Positions 13,701 to 15,289 of a DNA stretch of 16,669 nucleotides are shown in pieces. Location of the stretch: the NCBI GenBank assembly GCA_934364765.1, contig CAKRMO010000001.1:1-16669 (forward strand), in the 5' to 3' direction. A program made the position numbers and the translations under genes. This stretch comes from an uncultured Bacteroidaceae bacterium. Its GTDB lineage: Bacteria > Bacteroidota > Bacteroidia > Bacteroidales > Bacteroidaceae. Under the pieces are notes generated by a model. That model did not search any database. It was not told where the DNA came from and was given only the letters and a program-made list of their open reading frames with translations. The number at the start of each line of letters is the position of its first letter. Position 1 is the stretch's first letter.

Positions 13701-15123
13701 TTGCGGTCTCGCCGGCTATGGCACGCCATTTCCCAAGCTCATCGCGGGCTTTCTCAACCGCCGCCTTGTGTCCCTTGGCGGCGGCTATCTTCTCCGCAAC
13801 GGTAACGCCGTGCGCCGGGGCGGACTTCTCCGCCTTTTTCAAAGCCGCCTCCATGTCCTTCACCATGCTGTCCGCAACGCCCTGCGCCATGCCGGCGTCG
13901 CCGCCGCACTGCTCCACCAAGGCGTCCCAAGCGGTGTATGCGTCAGCCGCCGTGTAAACAGGCTCGCCGTCCGCGTCCTTGGGGATGCGCGAAAGCGCGG
14001 AGGCGTTTTCCACGCCCTCCGCTTGCATATCCGAATTCTGTTCCGTATCTTTGCCCACGGAAGTTGTAGGGGCGTTCATGCTGGAGGATGTTTGAGTGCC
14101 GCGTTGTTCAACATCCTGCGATGTCCCGGCAATTCCGGCAGATTGTCTATCCGTAGTATGGCGGTTATACACTTCCTTATTTTTCCCACCGTAAGACGTT
14201 TTGAAAATCCCTGCGGTGTTTATGTTCCAATATGTGCCGTCGTTTGACAACTCCACCATTAATGTGTTGTTGTGCCTGTCTGTAAGCTGAATACGGTAGG
14301 TTTGCCTTCCGTCCCTGACATTGTCCTCCTTTATTACATCATAGTTTTTGGCTACTTTTTCAATAAAGTCAAGAACGGACTTGTATCCGGCTTTTCTTAT
14401 CTGCTCCCCATGCCTTGCCTCTATGTGTACAAGACCGTAACCGTCATTTGTGGCCGGATTGGTTATCACGCCTTCACTTAACAGTATTGGTGCCGGAGTG
14501 AGACCGCTTTCCTCGCTTATCTCGCCAAAAGGAAGCCTTCCGTCAGAGGCAAGCACAAACTGCCGTCCGTTATCGTCTATTTCATCAGACAGGATAATTC
14601 CGTTCTTCTGCTCCGACGCTTCCCCTAATACGCTCTCCGCTTGCCTGTTTGCGTTCCCTTCAGTACCTTTGCCCACAGAACGTTCAGTGCCGCTATTGTG
14701 CGGTACATCTGTTGAAGCGTTGCCCTCTTGCGTAGGAAGGAGGTCCGGCACACCATCGCGGTGTTCAGCTAAGTGCCGTTCAGAGCTGTTGGGGGGTAAC
14801 GCTTCTTTATCCCCTCCGTTTATCCCATTTTCCTGCACGTCCGCCTCCGCCGCATCTTCGGGGGTGCGCCGCCACGCCACGTTGCCGTAAGCGTCCCTCA
14901 CCTCCTGCACCTGCGCCTCGAACTGCTCCGTGGGTATCAGCACAACCCTGTCCCCGACCGCAGCCTCCACGCCGTCATCGTCCGTGCGCTGCACAACGCC
15001 GCTCACCTGAGTGCCGTCCGCGCCTGTCATCACGAAAGTGTCGTTCACGCCGTACTTCGGGGTGTTGTCGAACTTGTCGGCGGCATCCTGCGCAATCCGC
15101 TGGCGCAACGCCTCCGCAGCCAC
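1744..15123 (-). CDS. Giant polyvalent multi-effector protein (4459 aa) of mobile-element type
   Basis: The GTG at 15123 is the only plausible start after an in-frame TAA about 36 bp upstream; no clear Shine-Dalgarno is visible, as is common in Bacteroidota. Order by residue: small beta-rich N-terminus (24-75); PBECR-like nuclease A (195-322); charged helices (410-505); Gly-rich linker (705-752); MuF-C-like 1 (779-935); pyrophosphatase-like (975-1135); kinase-like (1465-1625); ADP-ribosyltransferase (1632-1925); zincin 1 (1926-2095); unnamed module (2153-2295); zincin 2 (2340-2650); MuF-C-like 2 (2690-2880); unnamed module (2932-3212); zincin 3 (3250-3480); MuF-C-like 3 (3495-3682); PBECR-like B (3955-4060); helical C-terminal region (4120-4437); aberrant tail (4438-4459). 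No signal peptide or membrane segment is apparent. Polyvalent proteins of phages and conjugative elements are thought to enter the recipient with the DNA and act on host defences; that role is inferred here. The C-terminus looks truncated by recombination. Confidence 0.93.
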   Translation of the reverse strand: MAAEALRQRIAQDAADKFDNTPKYGVNDTFVMTGADGTQVSGVVQRTDDDGVEAAVGDRVVLIPTEQFEAQVQEVRDAYGNVAWRRTPEDAAEADVQENGINGGDKEALPPNSSERHLAEHRDGVPDLLPTQEGNASTDVPHNSGTERSVGKGTEGNANRQAESVLGEASEQKNGIILSDEIDDNGRQFVLASDGRLPFGEISEESGLTPAPILLSEGVITNPATNDGYGLVHIEARHGEQIRKAGYKSVLDFIEKVAKNYDVIKEDNVRDGRQTYRIQLTDRHNNTLMVELSNDGTYWNINTAGIFKTSYGGKNKEVYNRHTTDRQSAGIAGTSQDVEQRGTQTSSSMNAPTTSVGKDTEQNSDMQAEGVENASALSRIPKDADGEPVYTAADAYTAWDALVEQCGGDAGMAQGVADSMVKDMEAALKKAEKSAPAHGVTVAEKIAAAKGHKAAVEKARDELGKWRAIAGETASRARAAEEAERRRKRERLDNAREELRRKGRYAKEDAALGDYTDFTDFVMRTIATGKYRFLWRGKESGTQGLGAHLGFTGSRTERNRRIWLLSRDGYTPEEAAERMLADYSAAAGFDSVEDTGVDSMEALDVVLDVLRRYTSPRAMMDDAEAAHAESGESADERRQREEYERGQFMEAYHMTPEEYYEYENEWLPRYLEEAAEVPQEVIDNINAESAEKENLNGKDDYNGGADARGVPPVHGERADNPGGDKGGEDPGGAAGAVGEGDAAGGLVPQGAPGGEVRSDAKPTLGDVIGTLYTKGKEAASKIFGMKFFDVANTPKFMQDLGLGGKKFTIRYGVIARHFGKDGSHNLTEAEWRQLPDALQKPFAIASLSGRERAYRLYTSLKTEKGEYVAVGVDVKNAGRDMEVNSIATVFGRREGAGLPGNESVIYRSDAITPEQEALLSRPNSDQYPSTRELSEGKVTEESSDLQENGGKDAESKAETPLSEQIDAASAEVNTEPTEAQKKAGNYKKGHVQVGTFDITIEQPQGSVRRGTDANGKKWESKMHNTYGYFRGTEGVDGDHIDVFLSNDIDGWNGRKVYVVDQYNPDGTFDEHKVMLGFNDMDEAKGDYLANYEKGWEAGRRIDVSAVNLEDFEKWIGSSHRKTKPFAEYAVVKEETVENGILKGEKWRSTGEPEKYRVKKKGDSHDVVWQVGKKRYGSTTAERDLIDVLRDEYGGYIGAWNAYERGEADMNANEAAILKALLTAYEKKETSKVSRLFRDLPEERTLQKVDETTGKTLMYHRGDVVAPLTSEERALRDAVVDRLREGGMDVITDVEEGQRVLGMADGARMEARRRSDDAGRRNRMWQTVDRATALATGRTEKEVRRERQERMRKFRVETKELYGRVLSGNFDDVTLQLINNHIDNATPDNRYWRPLSKRLPQGVERSLRKGERTGAVDALFSRICEGAVEKDGRTGAEARRRVEEKKEELLKKWAVATGNWHTDVSDFGAGETPIGSGKDSVVYQSKDGKYVVKVSKGKFESRKFPTDVDQVALFNYVFPNSRYEILGYGEVGGKFVKFLKQPFVDFSTSVPLTTDERTEYMRKLGFEPLNEERTVFSNGSIVVSDLQKSNIVRDKAGNVRVIDADVKLHTKDIGGNWSYPGVETDTETADAVREHRVYHGSGADFDAFDHSHMGEGEGAQAYGWGTYVTEVEGIGRAYAKANPGEAEYPDDEREDAQREIAEKVLEKYGVDDGLVLDYDGAGGFYEFDVPRDKDTLEQFMQYFKEHEDEFYGLNPVDDFDLDDESDRESFASAVEDSILDYAKEVAGDYDYLCGFERRMLYTVEIPDDNGGNYLEWNKPLPDTIDKEALAAKTLTAVQTENPESDVELEVLERDIADSIEDAGTGEYLYKAIRLYVGDKNASKILSDLGFTGIKYPAQYRSGGRADGAKDYVIFNEKDARITDKVRFFRTANGEAYGFTVGGRIYIDPEIANAETPVHEYAHLWASALRGGNAEEWKNVVGLMKGTPVWDEVKKRYPELETDDEIADEVIATYSGRRGAERLREEARKIADGNGGVFEKAEAVSALERVREALRRFWKAVADFLHIHYTSADEVADRVMKDLLDGVDPRKFGNGGKDAVRLSARQKRALETASVSRDKKHHPTVVSSADGAKETATIAGNPTNKATGVSDARAKVQTNLDSLAESYGEKGTNKTRGFITDLSRALGLERHEASNYGSFDLPNGNRLAIRVSNHNARVSNFDRNNEDNGISIVISSHRNRGLDNDGTAHLVEYFYNRRSIENAEGKPLAEIVRSIRQALYSGEFRDTTGLAEVQEVNAGDIVRYQFIGEKGAEAADRAEEATVRLDNLSVARDMEKAGKDAKAIKLATGWERGADGKWRYEIPDIEYVPDGDARFGKAYAAWPLRKEYDALTDKVIESDGRLSDEEQKRFDELSDEYNEFRKVFKDGVDDHPHLDDYVRADELFRAYPGLKGMPLMFINDPHSNVGAYYDPHGGGHGEGMIAVNVANTVFYNKVLAHEIQHAIQHIEGFAGGGNIGMMEEAKHKIREVRERVSDGLDKAARLAGVPTADEWIRSLDKGAADELASKMKEYRNSGHLLQSALLRVYLDSAGFKDADRELLKSKLDEAEKIIGKQSKIIGGKTDLAPSDIYRSLGGEVEARNVERRIRMTPEERRASLAADTEDVAREDQIFLERGLGGAGASMAEARQERTDDDLERVNGEFNEQLDKWQEGTLNAGDYLNAGLPSGTIAQFMPDVPIIIRQKVLRKSAKKHGLSASDMKDLPKAMRSPIFIFKGNESTISILTELKSSEGRNVFVAVELGKEKQMGHRFMEVNDILTIHGRETENVVNPIAENNSLVWADKEKGLNWLSSAKSKSQAIANEVLDTAANVVRNFENPKVPGEKVADGEYLEAVKSGDMDASVDAATDIVADEEDETSDDKTKFRLLEDDDPKAKELEALPDSELVPVYRNVQAFEDDALGSPMAFIDADTGERRTLEGSKWNYSNPQPIKLTPEQQKLLDELNRNGYLMVDGKKTTELPINEGLKFVKGKTKDAQLQYFLKKNPEDKGLWAAYDPYDHAIETPLNTQFGEAYKRPNLVVVRSLIPKSEIDEPFYADYALLPTGAHQWNNGRTLYLSRWSKIDKVLTREEEAKMIDEYWKKHPGKREALKSHRDYNRFVPQVRRELEKMGYRFELDGKELTPEESRALDEQNWESRDVIPGREGHIPFVSNEDIARINAKMAGKWVGEPKEAMENAMTERVNELAEILNTPVRIVRTDAEVAALPSVRQRRMKGSFNPMTGEVTVVIPNHANVADVENTVLHEVVGHGGLRVLFPEEEKLNNALDELYRVSKDGIQESIDRMARKMYDAEVDRLMKRKRREHEAKGENADAYYYTDLAEAHVEAGGKRGQFRRNAAEEYAADLAGRIGEKGFEKMSAEELTFWGRLKAVLQNALRKLAEGLGIPGVRKWGDKEWAFVLHEAYKRKRNGGRPSVADAADTVVAREGAGFDGMSGYGATENERFNEELDEVNKRFNEQLEELTEENADKMALSLGRPSKTLASAGIPDRDIRLYGNKAVKKAAAHGYSVKELRDLPNAVQDPIAVFKGSYDGSFSVLTELKLNGGNALVSIDVNKGEVQDINLVTSVYGKDNNKVAAWINKGMMLYADKERTLGYISSSAPIADATHSQEFLSAAKIVENFENPKVFDEKAAERELYRVGDVKTFRDGRGIEFRRKPTATFNALLAHLEKEGVKAARHKARTGSEYAEFSRYGVMYEVRSADHTKPGSAYDRADKSGVEVEADTDGMIRHIGIDLVQAEMNAADVYALMDEAERFNRDDEAVRRAATEDGAGSAEFRDAYPTLWRVMELKSPEEARMARLRREYNDYVKEETERLLPFTASNGVTYRGWLNNRYTYPESIAPQERRRARKVAESEYEEAVRKVRSLTFDDFVRQREQEDANRKSAVEAMRQIADAADYVPDAVVREDLERYGGDRNVGLYWGETGNPARNFKGGYGLAHIGAKHGGEVVRQIVDVLCKGKIDRYVEGNKTVILSNGRFECVLALTRNGGKETWLLTGWDKIEKAGGNSEVSTRSVPMQGSPTFSRTDLGAALSAAKVAEKSESPRTAGGESYIPASFGYRRNVSDEELMFRDGDEAEYRKALARDIYERRVSRGLYQTQEALQDSMLGLKEAMDAILKAEGRGGTYIEDVAGFENAYLGENRLSSVNQAECSVFGQRLFKPLLKEAARLAKTAGERAELTDYMMAKHGLERNVVMARRDARKKAREEFAKDASVDVAARERELYLENRERDYAGLTALTGTDNVADAEAEARRMVADYEGAHTVRTLWDRVNAVNAATLLKSYESGMISRETYDDIRGMYKNYIPLRGFDEKTAEDAYAYVSSDNRGGFNAPIRTAKGRKSKADDPFANMEAMAESAIMQGNRNVLVKQRFMNFAVNHPSDLLNGKFECVLALTRRRRRKPLLFR
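1776..1813 (-). repeat. 38-bp repeat, terminal copy, at the broken C-terminus of the giant gene
   Basis: This segment matches 3003-3040 at 36 of 38 positions. It encodes NGKFECVLALTR (residues 4438-4449). Just beyond it on the minus strand, two bases present in the internal copy are missing, so the frame shifts and the protein ends about ten residues later in a basic string. It marks a recombination junction, or possibly an assembly join. Confidence 0.85.
1813..2766 (-). other. Helical C-terminal module, truncated (residues 4120-4437)
   Basis: Charged, mostly helical sequence with a segment near the end (ADDPFANMEAMAESAIMQG) that I associate with the large polyvalent-protein LPD38-type region. 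In the relatives I recall, the chain continues for hundreds of residues after the equivalent of VNHPSDL. Here it stops there and is joined to the repeat-derived tail. The family assignment is from memory. Confidence 0.5.
2851..2858 (+). promoter_or_regulatory. Antisense -7 box (site G)
   Basis: TACCTTTG matches TAnnTTTG and is followed by CAGCAG, as at site F. There is no CTTG or TTTG at the expected upstream distance, so it is weaker than sites A, B, C, E and F. It reads towards PBECR-like module B. Confidence 0.35.
2862..2966 (+). ncRNA. Candidate antisense RNA G at the C-terminal edge of PBECR-like B
   Basis: Starts a few bases after the site G -7 box. AAGGCTG (2867-2873) pairs with CAGCCTT (2949-2955), and the 3' arm runs into a T-rich tail (2954-2966). 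Short internal pairings (AGTC/GACT, AGTAC/GTACT) exist inside. The outer stem is only 7 bp over a long loop, so this is one of the weaker candidates. Confidence 0.3.
2944..3261 (-). other. PBECR-like nuclease module B (residues 3955-4060)
   Basis: Contains GYGLAHIGAKHG with His 3993 and His 3998, the same HIxAxHG spacing as module A, and closes with WLLTGWDK. This fits the phage barnase-EndoU-colicin E5/D-RelE-like nuclease group often carried by polyvalent proteins, expected to cleave RNA. The exact subfamily is not certain. Confidence 0.65.
3003..3040 (-). repeat. 38-bp repeat, internal copy, inside PBECR-like B
   Basis: In-frame original of the repeat at 1776-1813, with two mismatches. 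Here it encodes NGRFECVLALTR (residues 4029-4040) and is followed in frame by NGGKETWLLTGW, the normal module ending. Confidence 0.85.
3829..4056 (-). other. Unnamed short module (residues 3690-3765)
   Basis: A compact stretch around VGDVKTFRDGRGIEF, followed by a helix and YGVMYEVRSADHTK. The VRxxDH ending recalls VRVSNHN in the module at residues 2153-2295. I recognise no catalytic signature. Confidence 0.3.
4087..4118 (+). promoter_or_regulatory. Antisense Bacteroidota-type promoter (site F)
   Basis: CTTG (4087-4090), 20 bp, then TATCTTTG (4111-4118), followed by CAGCAG. This fits -33 TTG and -7 TAnnTTTG. It lies on the strand opposite the giant gene, at the C-terminal edge of MuF-C-like module 3, and reads into that module. 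Confidence 0.5.
4122..4197 (+). ncRNA. Candidate antisense RNA F at the C-terminal edge of MuF-C-like 3
   Basis: AACTCTTGGCTA (4130-4141) pairs perfectly over 12 bp with TAGCCAAGAGTT (4178-4189), followed by a T-rich tail (4191-4197). Inside is TCCGC-AATTGGA-GCGGA (4151-4167). Predicted length is about 75 nt, directly downstream of promoter F. On the protein side the two arms encode unrelated peptides (RTLGY and SQEFL), so the pairing has no obvious coding reason. Confidence 0.5.
4684..5376 (-). other. Zincin-like metallopeptidase module 3 with HEVVGH (residues 3250-3480)
   Basis: HEVVGHGGLR starts at residue 3298. The spacing is HExxGH rather than HExxH, as in M49 dipeptidyl peptidase III (HELLGH). 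A downstream AAEEYAADLAG near residue 3395 could supply the third metal ligand. A long charged helical stretch lies between them. Confidence 0.6.
5488..6330 (-). other. Large unnamed module (residues 2932-3212)
   Basis: Well-formed globular sequence with PVYRNVQAFEDDALGSPMAF, LNTQFGEAYKRPNLVVVRS and a charged C-terminal half. The opening and the VVRS segment hint at an ADP-ribosyltransferase-like fold, but I cannot align catalytic residues. It should be treated as uncharacterised. Confidence 0.35.
6499..6530 (+). promoter_or_regulatory. Antisense Bacteroidota-type promoter (site E)
   Basis: CTTG (6499-6502), 20 bp, then TACATTTG (6523-6530), followed by CAGCGG. It occupies the same position relative to MuF-C-like module 2 as site F does to module 3, and shares a 17-base identical upstream stretch with it. 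Confidence 0.5.
6534..6606 (+). ncRNA. Candidate antisense RNA E at the C-terminal edge of MuF-C-like 2
   Basis: AAGGACT and ATTGGC (6541-6547, 6550-6555) pair with GCCAAT and AGTCCTT (6588-6593, 6596-6602), separated by a 2x2 internal loop, and the 3' arm runs straight into TTTTT (6601-6605). This is a convincing intrinsic terminator shape on the plus strand. Span and position match RNA F while the stem bases differ, which points to compensatory change. Confidence 0.5.
7174..8106 (-). other. Zincin-like metallopeptidase module 2 with HEIQH, LPD23-like (residues 2340-2650)
   Basis: Opens with ATGWERGADGKWRYEI, has a central YPGLKGMPLMF, then HEIQHAIQ at residue 2495 followed by EGFAGGGN, and a helical tail ending SLGGEVEARNVERR. 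I recall this arrangement as large polyvalent-protein domain LPD23; the number is from memory. The HExxH predicts zinc binding and peptidase-like activity. Confidence 0.65.
8239..8667 (-). other. Unnamed module with VRVSNHN signature (residues 2153-2295)
   Basis: Contains YGSFDLPNGNRLAIRVSNHN, DNGISIVISSHRNRG and PLAEIVRSIRQALYSG. The strands and acid/His content suggest a compact alpha/beta domain. I have no family name or catalytic assignment. Confidence 0.35.
8662..8669 (+). promoter_or_regulatory. Antisense -7 box (site D)
   Basis: TACCTTTG matches TAnnTTTG, followed by CACGGG. No -33 element stands at the expected distance. It reads into the linker between zincin 1 and the next module, and the downstream terminator is strong. 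Confidence 0.35.
8673..8813 (+). ncRNA. Candidate antisense RNA D in the linker after zincin 1
   Basis: GCACTTGAGAC (8744-8754) pairs over 11 bp with GTTTCAAGTGC (8795-8805), with G-U at 8752/8797, followed closely by TTTTTT (8808-8813). Inside is GTTTCT/AGAAAC. On the minus strand the G-U would be a C-A mismatch, so the plus strand is favoured. The host protein here is a low-complexity linker (about residues 2104-2150). Confidence 0.45.
8839..9348 (-). other. Zincin-like metallopeptidase module 1 with HEYAH (residues 1926-2095)
   Basis: GGRIYIDPEI precedes HEYAHLW at residue 1957, and DEIADEVIATYSG follows as a possible source of the third ligand. A helical bundle-like tail completes it. 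It fits the metallopeptidase type described in polyvalent proteins, directly after the ADP-ribosyltransferase. Confidence 0.7.
9349..10230 (-). other. ADP-ribosyltransferase module (residues 1632-1925)
   Basis: VYHGSGADF with His 1638 and AYGWGTYVTE with Tyr 1666 match the H and Y of an H-Y-E-type NAD-binding site. The C-terminal GFTGIKYPAQY and DYVIFNEKDARI give the usual closing strands and a candidate acidic residue. It is expected to transfer ADP-ribose from NAD to a host target; the target is unknown. Confidence 0.75.
10249..10731 (-). other. Kinase-like module (residues 1465-1625)
   Basis: Gly-rich loop IGSGKDSVVY (G1474, G1476), lysine K1492 in YVVKVSK, catalytic-loop equivalent SDLQKSNIV (D1584, N1589) and the metal-binding VIDAD (D1602). 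All core catalytic positions are kept, so activity is plausible. It matches the compact Ser/Thr/Tyr kinase type found in polyvalent proteins. Confidence 0.7.
10761..10976 (-). CDS. Possible nested 71-aa protein, out of frame inside the giant gene
   Basis: ATG at 10976 opens 71 codons in another frame of the same strand; a TTG six bases earlier is also possible. The product is charged and helical (DELVRKQEEELRRKRK near the end). A near-perfect Bacteroidota promoter (11002-11032) would start transcription about 20 nt before the ATG. By my count, third-position GC is 44 of 72 codons in this frame (counted from the TTG) against roughly 39% in the host frame. The host frame is also plausible protein here, so this may be overprinting or a shadow. 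Confidence 0.25.
   Translation of the reverse strand: MQHPTTDIGDLFLNDFHREWNEACERENARVRSMHYSAEFARAQSKRMDELVRKQEEELRRKRKNSSKSGR
11002..11032 (-). promoter_or_regulatory. Internal sense promoter candidate
   Basis: On the minus strand TTTG (11032-11029), 19 bp, then TAACTTTG (11009-11002), followed by CAG. This is a full match to -33 TTTG and -7 TAnnTTTG. It could drive the nested ORF ending at 10761 or a 5'-shortened mRNA for the kinase, ADP-ribosyltransferase and later modules. Confidence 0.4.
11719..12201 (-). other. Inorganic-pyrophosphatase-like module (residues 975-1135)
   Basis: AGNYKKGHVQVGTFDITIEQP, HNTYGYFRGTEGVDGDHIDVF (D1036, D1038, D1041) and the ending SSHRKTKPFAEY match the pyrophosphatase-type domain described from polyvalent proteins. 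The acidic cluster is suited to metal binding. Substrate and role are unproven. Confidence 0.7.
12285..12316 (+). promoter_or_regulatory. Antisense Bacteroidota-type promoter (site C)
   Basis: CTTG (12285-12288), 20 bp, then TAACTTTG (12309-12316), followed by CCCTC. It stands at the C-terminal edge of MuF-C-like module 1 and reads into it. Confidence 0.5.
12319..12789 (-). other. MuF-C-like nuclease module 1 (residues 779-935)
   Basis: KFTIRYGVIARHFGKDGSHNLTE-type opening, QLPDALQKPFAIASL, and NSIATVFGRRE before ITPEQEALLSRPNSDQYPS. The Lp..l..Pfai and IxxVxGR patterns are shared with modules 2 and 3, although the sequence is more distant. Expected barnase-type fold. Confidence 0.6.
12320..12393 (+). 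ncRNA. Candidate antisense RNA C at the C-terminal edge of MuF-C-like 1
   Basis: CTCCCGAG (12328-12335) pairs with CTCGGGAG (12382-12389), tail TTATTG. Inside is GTCGG-AATTGGG-CCGGC (12349-12365) with one U-G pair on the plus strand. The outer span (62 bp) equals that of RNA E and is close to that of RNA F (60 bp), but the T tail is weak. Confidence 0.35.
12855..13037 (-). CDS. Nested 60-aa protein, out of frame inside the Gly-rich linker of the giant gene
   Basis: ATG at 13037 is preceded at good spacing by AAAAGGAG, the best Shine-Dalgarno in the window. The product begins MAKTITTEERMREAF and is predicted helical, with AAKTPAARLVLSARAML in the middle and HPEEK at the end. I count G or C at the third position in 53 of 59 codons after the start, against 28 of 60 in the giant frame over the same bases, where the product is Gly/Asp-rich linker. 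This suggests the small frame is, or was, the selected one. It may be an independent overlapping gene or a small gene swallowed by fusion of two larger ones. I recognise no family; an immunity or regulatory role for the neighbouring nuclease modules is speculation. Confidence 0.5.
   Translation of the reverse strand: MAKTITTEERMREAFRLCMEKGLITQEEIRAAKTPAARLVLSARAMLRADLYRKAHPEEK
13375..13896 (-). other. Charged helices and a short conserved-looking module (residues 410-583)
   Basis: Alternating Lys/Glu/Arg/Ala helices (VKDMEAALKKAEK, later RARAAEEAERRRKRERL) suggest coiled coil. A compact segment follows with GKYRFLWRGKESG, GAHLGF and YTPEEAAERML. This looks structural rather than enzymatic. 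A single 60-base line here (13621-13680) is 67% GC. Confidence 0.4.
14022..14053 (+). promoter_or_regulatory. Antisense Bacteroidota-type promoter (site B)
   Basis: CTTG (14022-14025), 20 bp, then TATCTTTG (14046-14053), followed by CCCAC. It stands at the C-terminal edge of PBECR-like module A and forms an imperfect direct repeat with site A on the other side of that module. Confidence 0.5.
14057..14184 (+). ncRNA. Candidate antisense RNA B at the C-terminal edge of PBECR-like A
   Basis: GGAAGTTGTA (14059-14068) pairs with TACACTTCC (14168-14176), one bulge, followed by TTATTTTT (14177-14184). Inside are AGGATGTT(T)GA with TCAACATCCT (14085-14095 with 14108-14117) and CCGG-CAATT-CCGG (14126-14138). 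The outer stem starts 6 bp after the -7 box and ends at a T-rich terminator tail. Confidence 0.45.
14158..14541 (-). other. PBECR-like nuclease module A (residues 195-322)
   Basis: GYGLVHIEARHGEQIRKAGY with His 233 and His 238, then SVLDFIEKVAKNYDVI and strands ending NTLMVELSNDGTYWNI. The HIEARHG motif and length fit the PBECR nuclease group. It is more AT-rich than the flanking scaffold (26 of 60 GC at 14161-14220) and is flanked by related linkers, as expected of an exchangeable cassette. Confidence 0.65.
14640..14671 (+). promoter_or_regulatory. Antisense Bacteroidota-type promoter (site A)
   Basis: CTTG (14640-14643), 20 bp, then TACCTTTG (14664-14671), followed by CCCAC. It lies in the linker on the N-terminal side of PBECR-like A and reads towards the 5' end of the giant gene. 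Confidence 0.5.
14675..14813 (+). ncRNA. Candidate antisense RNA A in the N-terminal linker
   Basis: GAAGCGTTGCCCTC (14714-14727) pairs over all 14 positions with GGGGGTAACGCTTC (14792-14805), tail TTTATC. Before it is GTGCCGC/GCGGTAC (14687-14693 with 14700-14706), and inside are CGGCAC/GTGCCG and ACACC-ATCGC-GGTGT. Three non-Watson-Crick pairs are all G-U on the plus strand and would be C-A mismatches on the minus strand. Predicted length is about 135 nt. The host protein here is a low-complexity linker. Confidence 0.5.
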
Positions 15124-15289
15124 GCTTACAACAAAGCAGTAATCGCAATGCTGTTTTTACAGGTGCTTGCCAATTGCCAAACACCCCTTTTTTATTGACT
15201 TAAGTCTTGGCTTTTGCCTGTTGCTTGATTGTTTTGTTACACACTTAAACCAAAGCGACACTTTGTCACCTCAGACTATGTAATACATG
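15124..15289 (-). promoter_or_regulatory. Leader region of the giant gene with palindrome and tandem repeat
   Basis: Between the dnaA terminator and the GTG start are the perfect palindrome GACTTAAGTC (15197-15206), the tandem heptamer TTGCCAA x2 (15167-15180) and a short dyad GACA-CTT-TGTC (15257-15267). These could be operator sites for a repressor of the giant gene. I find no full TAnnTTTG box on the minus strand here; the nearest, TACTGCTTTG at about 15132-15141, has the wrong spacing. Confidence 0.35.

Noticed and set aside
14297..14304. An eighth plus-strand TAnnTTTG match (TAGGTTTG)
   Set aside because: It lies inside PBECR-like A rather than at an edge, lacks a -33 element and no terminator-like stem follows; about three chance matches are expected.
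2827..14671. Sites A-G as invertible promoters or inversion recombination sites
   Set aside because: All seven copies have the same orientation and no inverted partner flanks the segments, so DNA inversion is not supported.
15167..15267. DnaA boxes or an origin between dnaA and the giant gene
   Set aside because: The closest string, around TGTTACACA, has too many mismatches to TTATCCACA and there is no cluster or AT-rich unwinding element.
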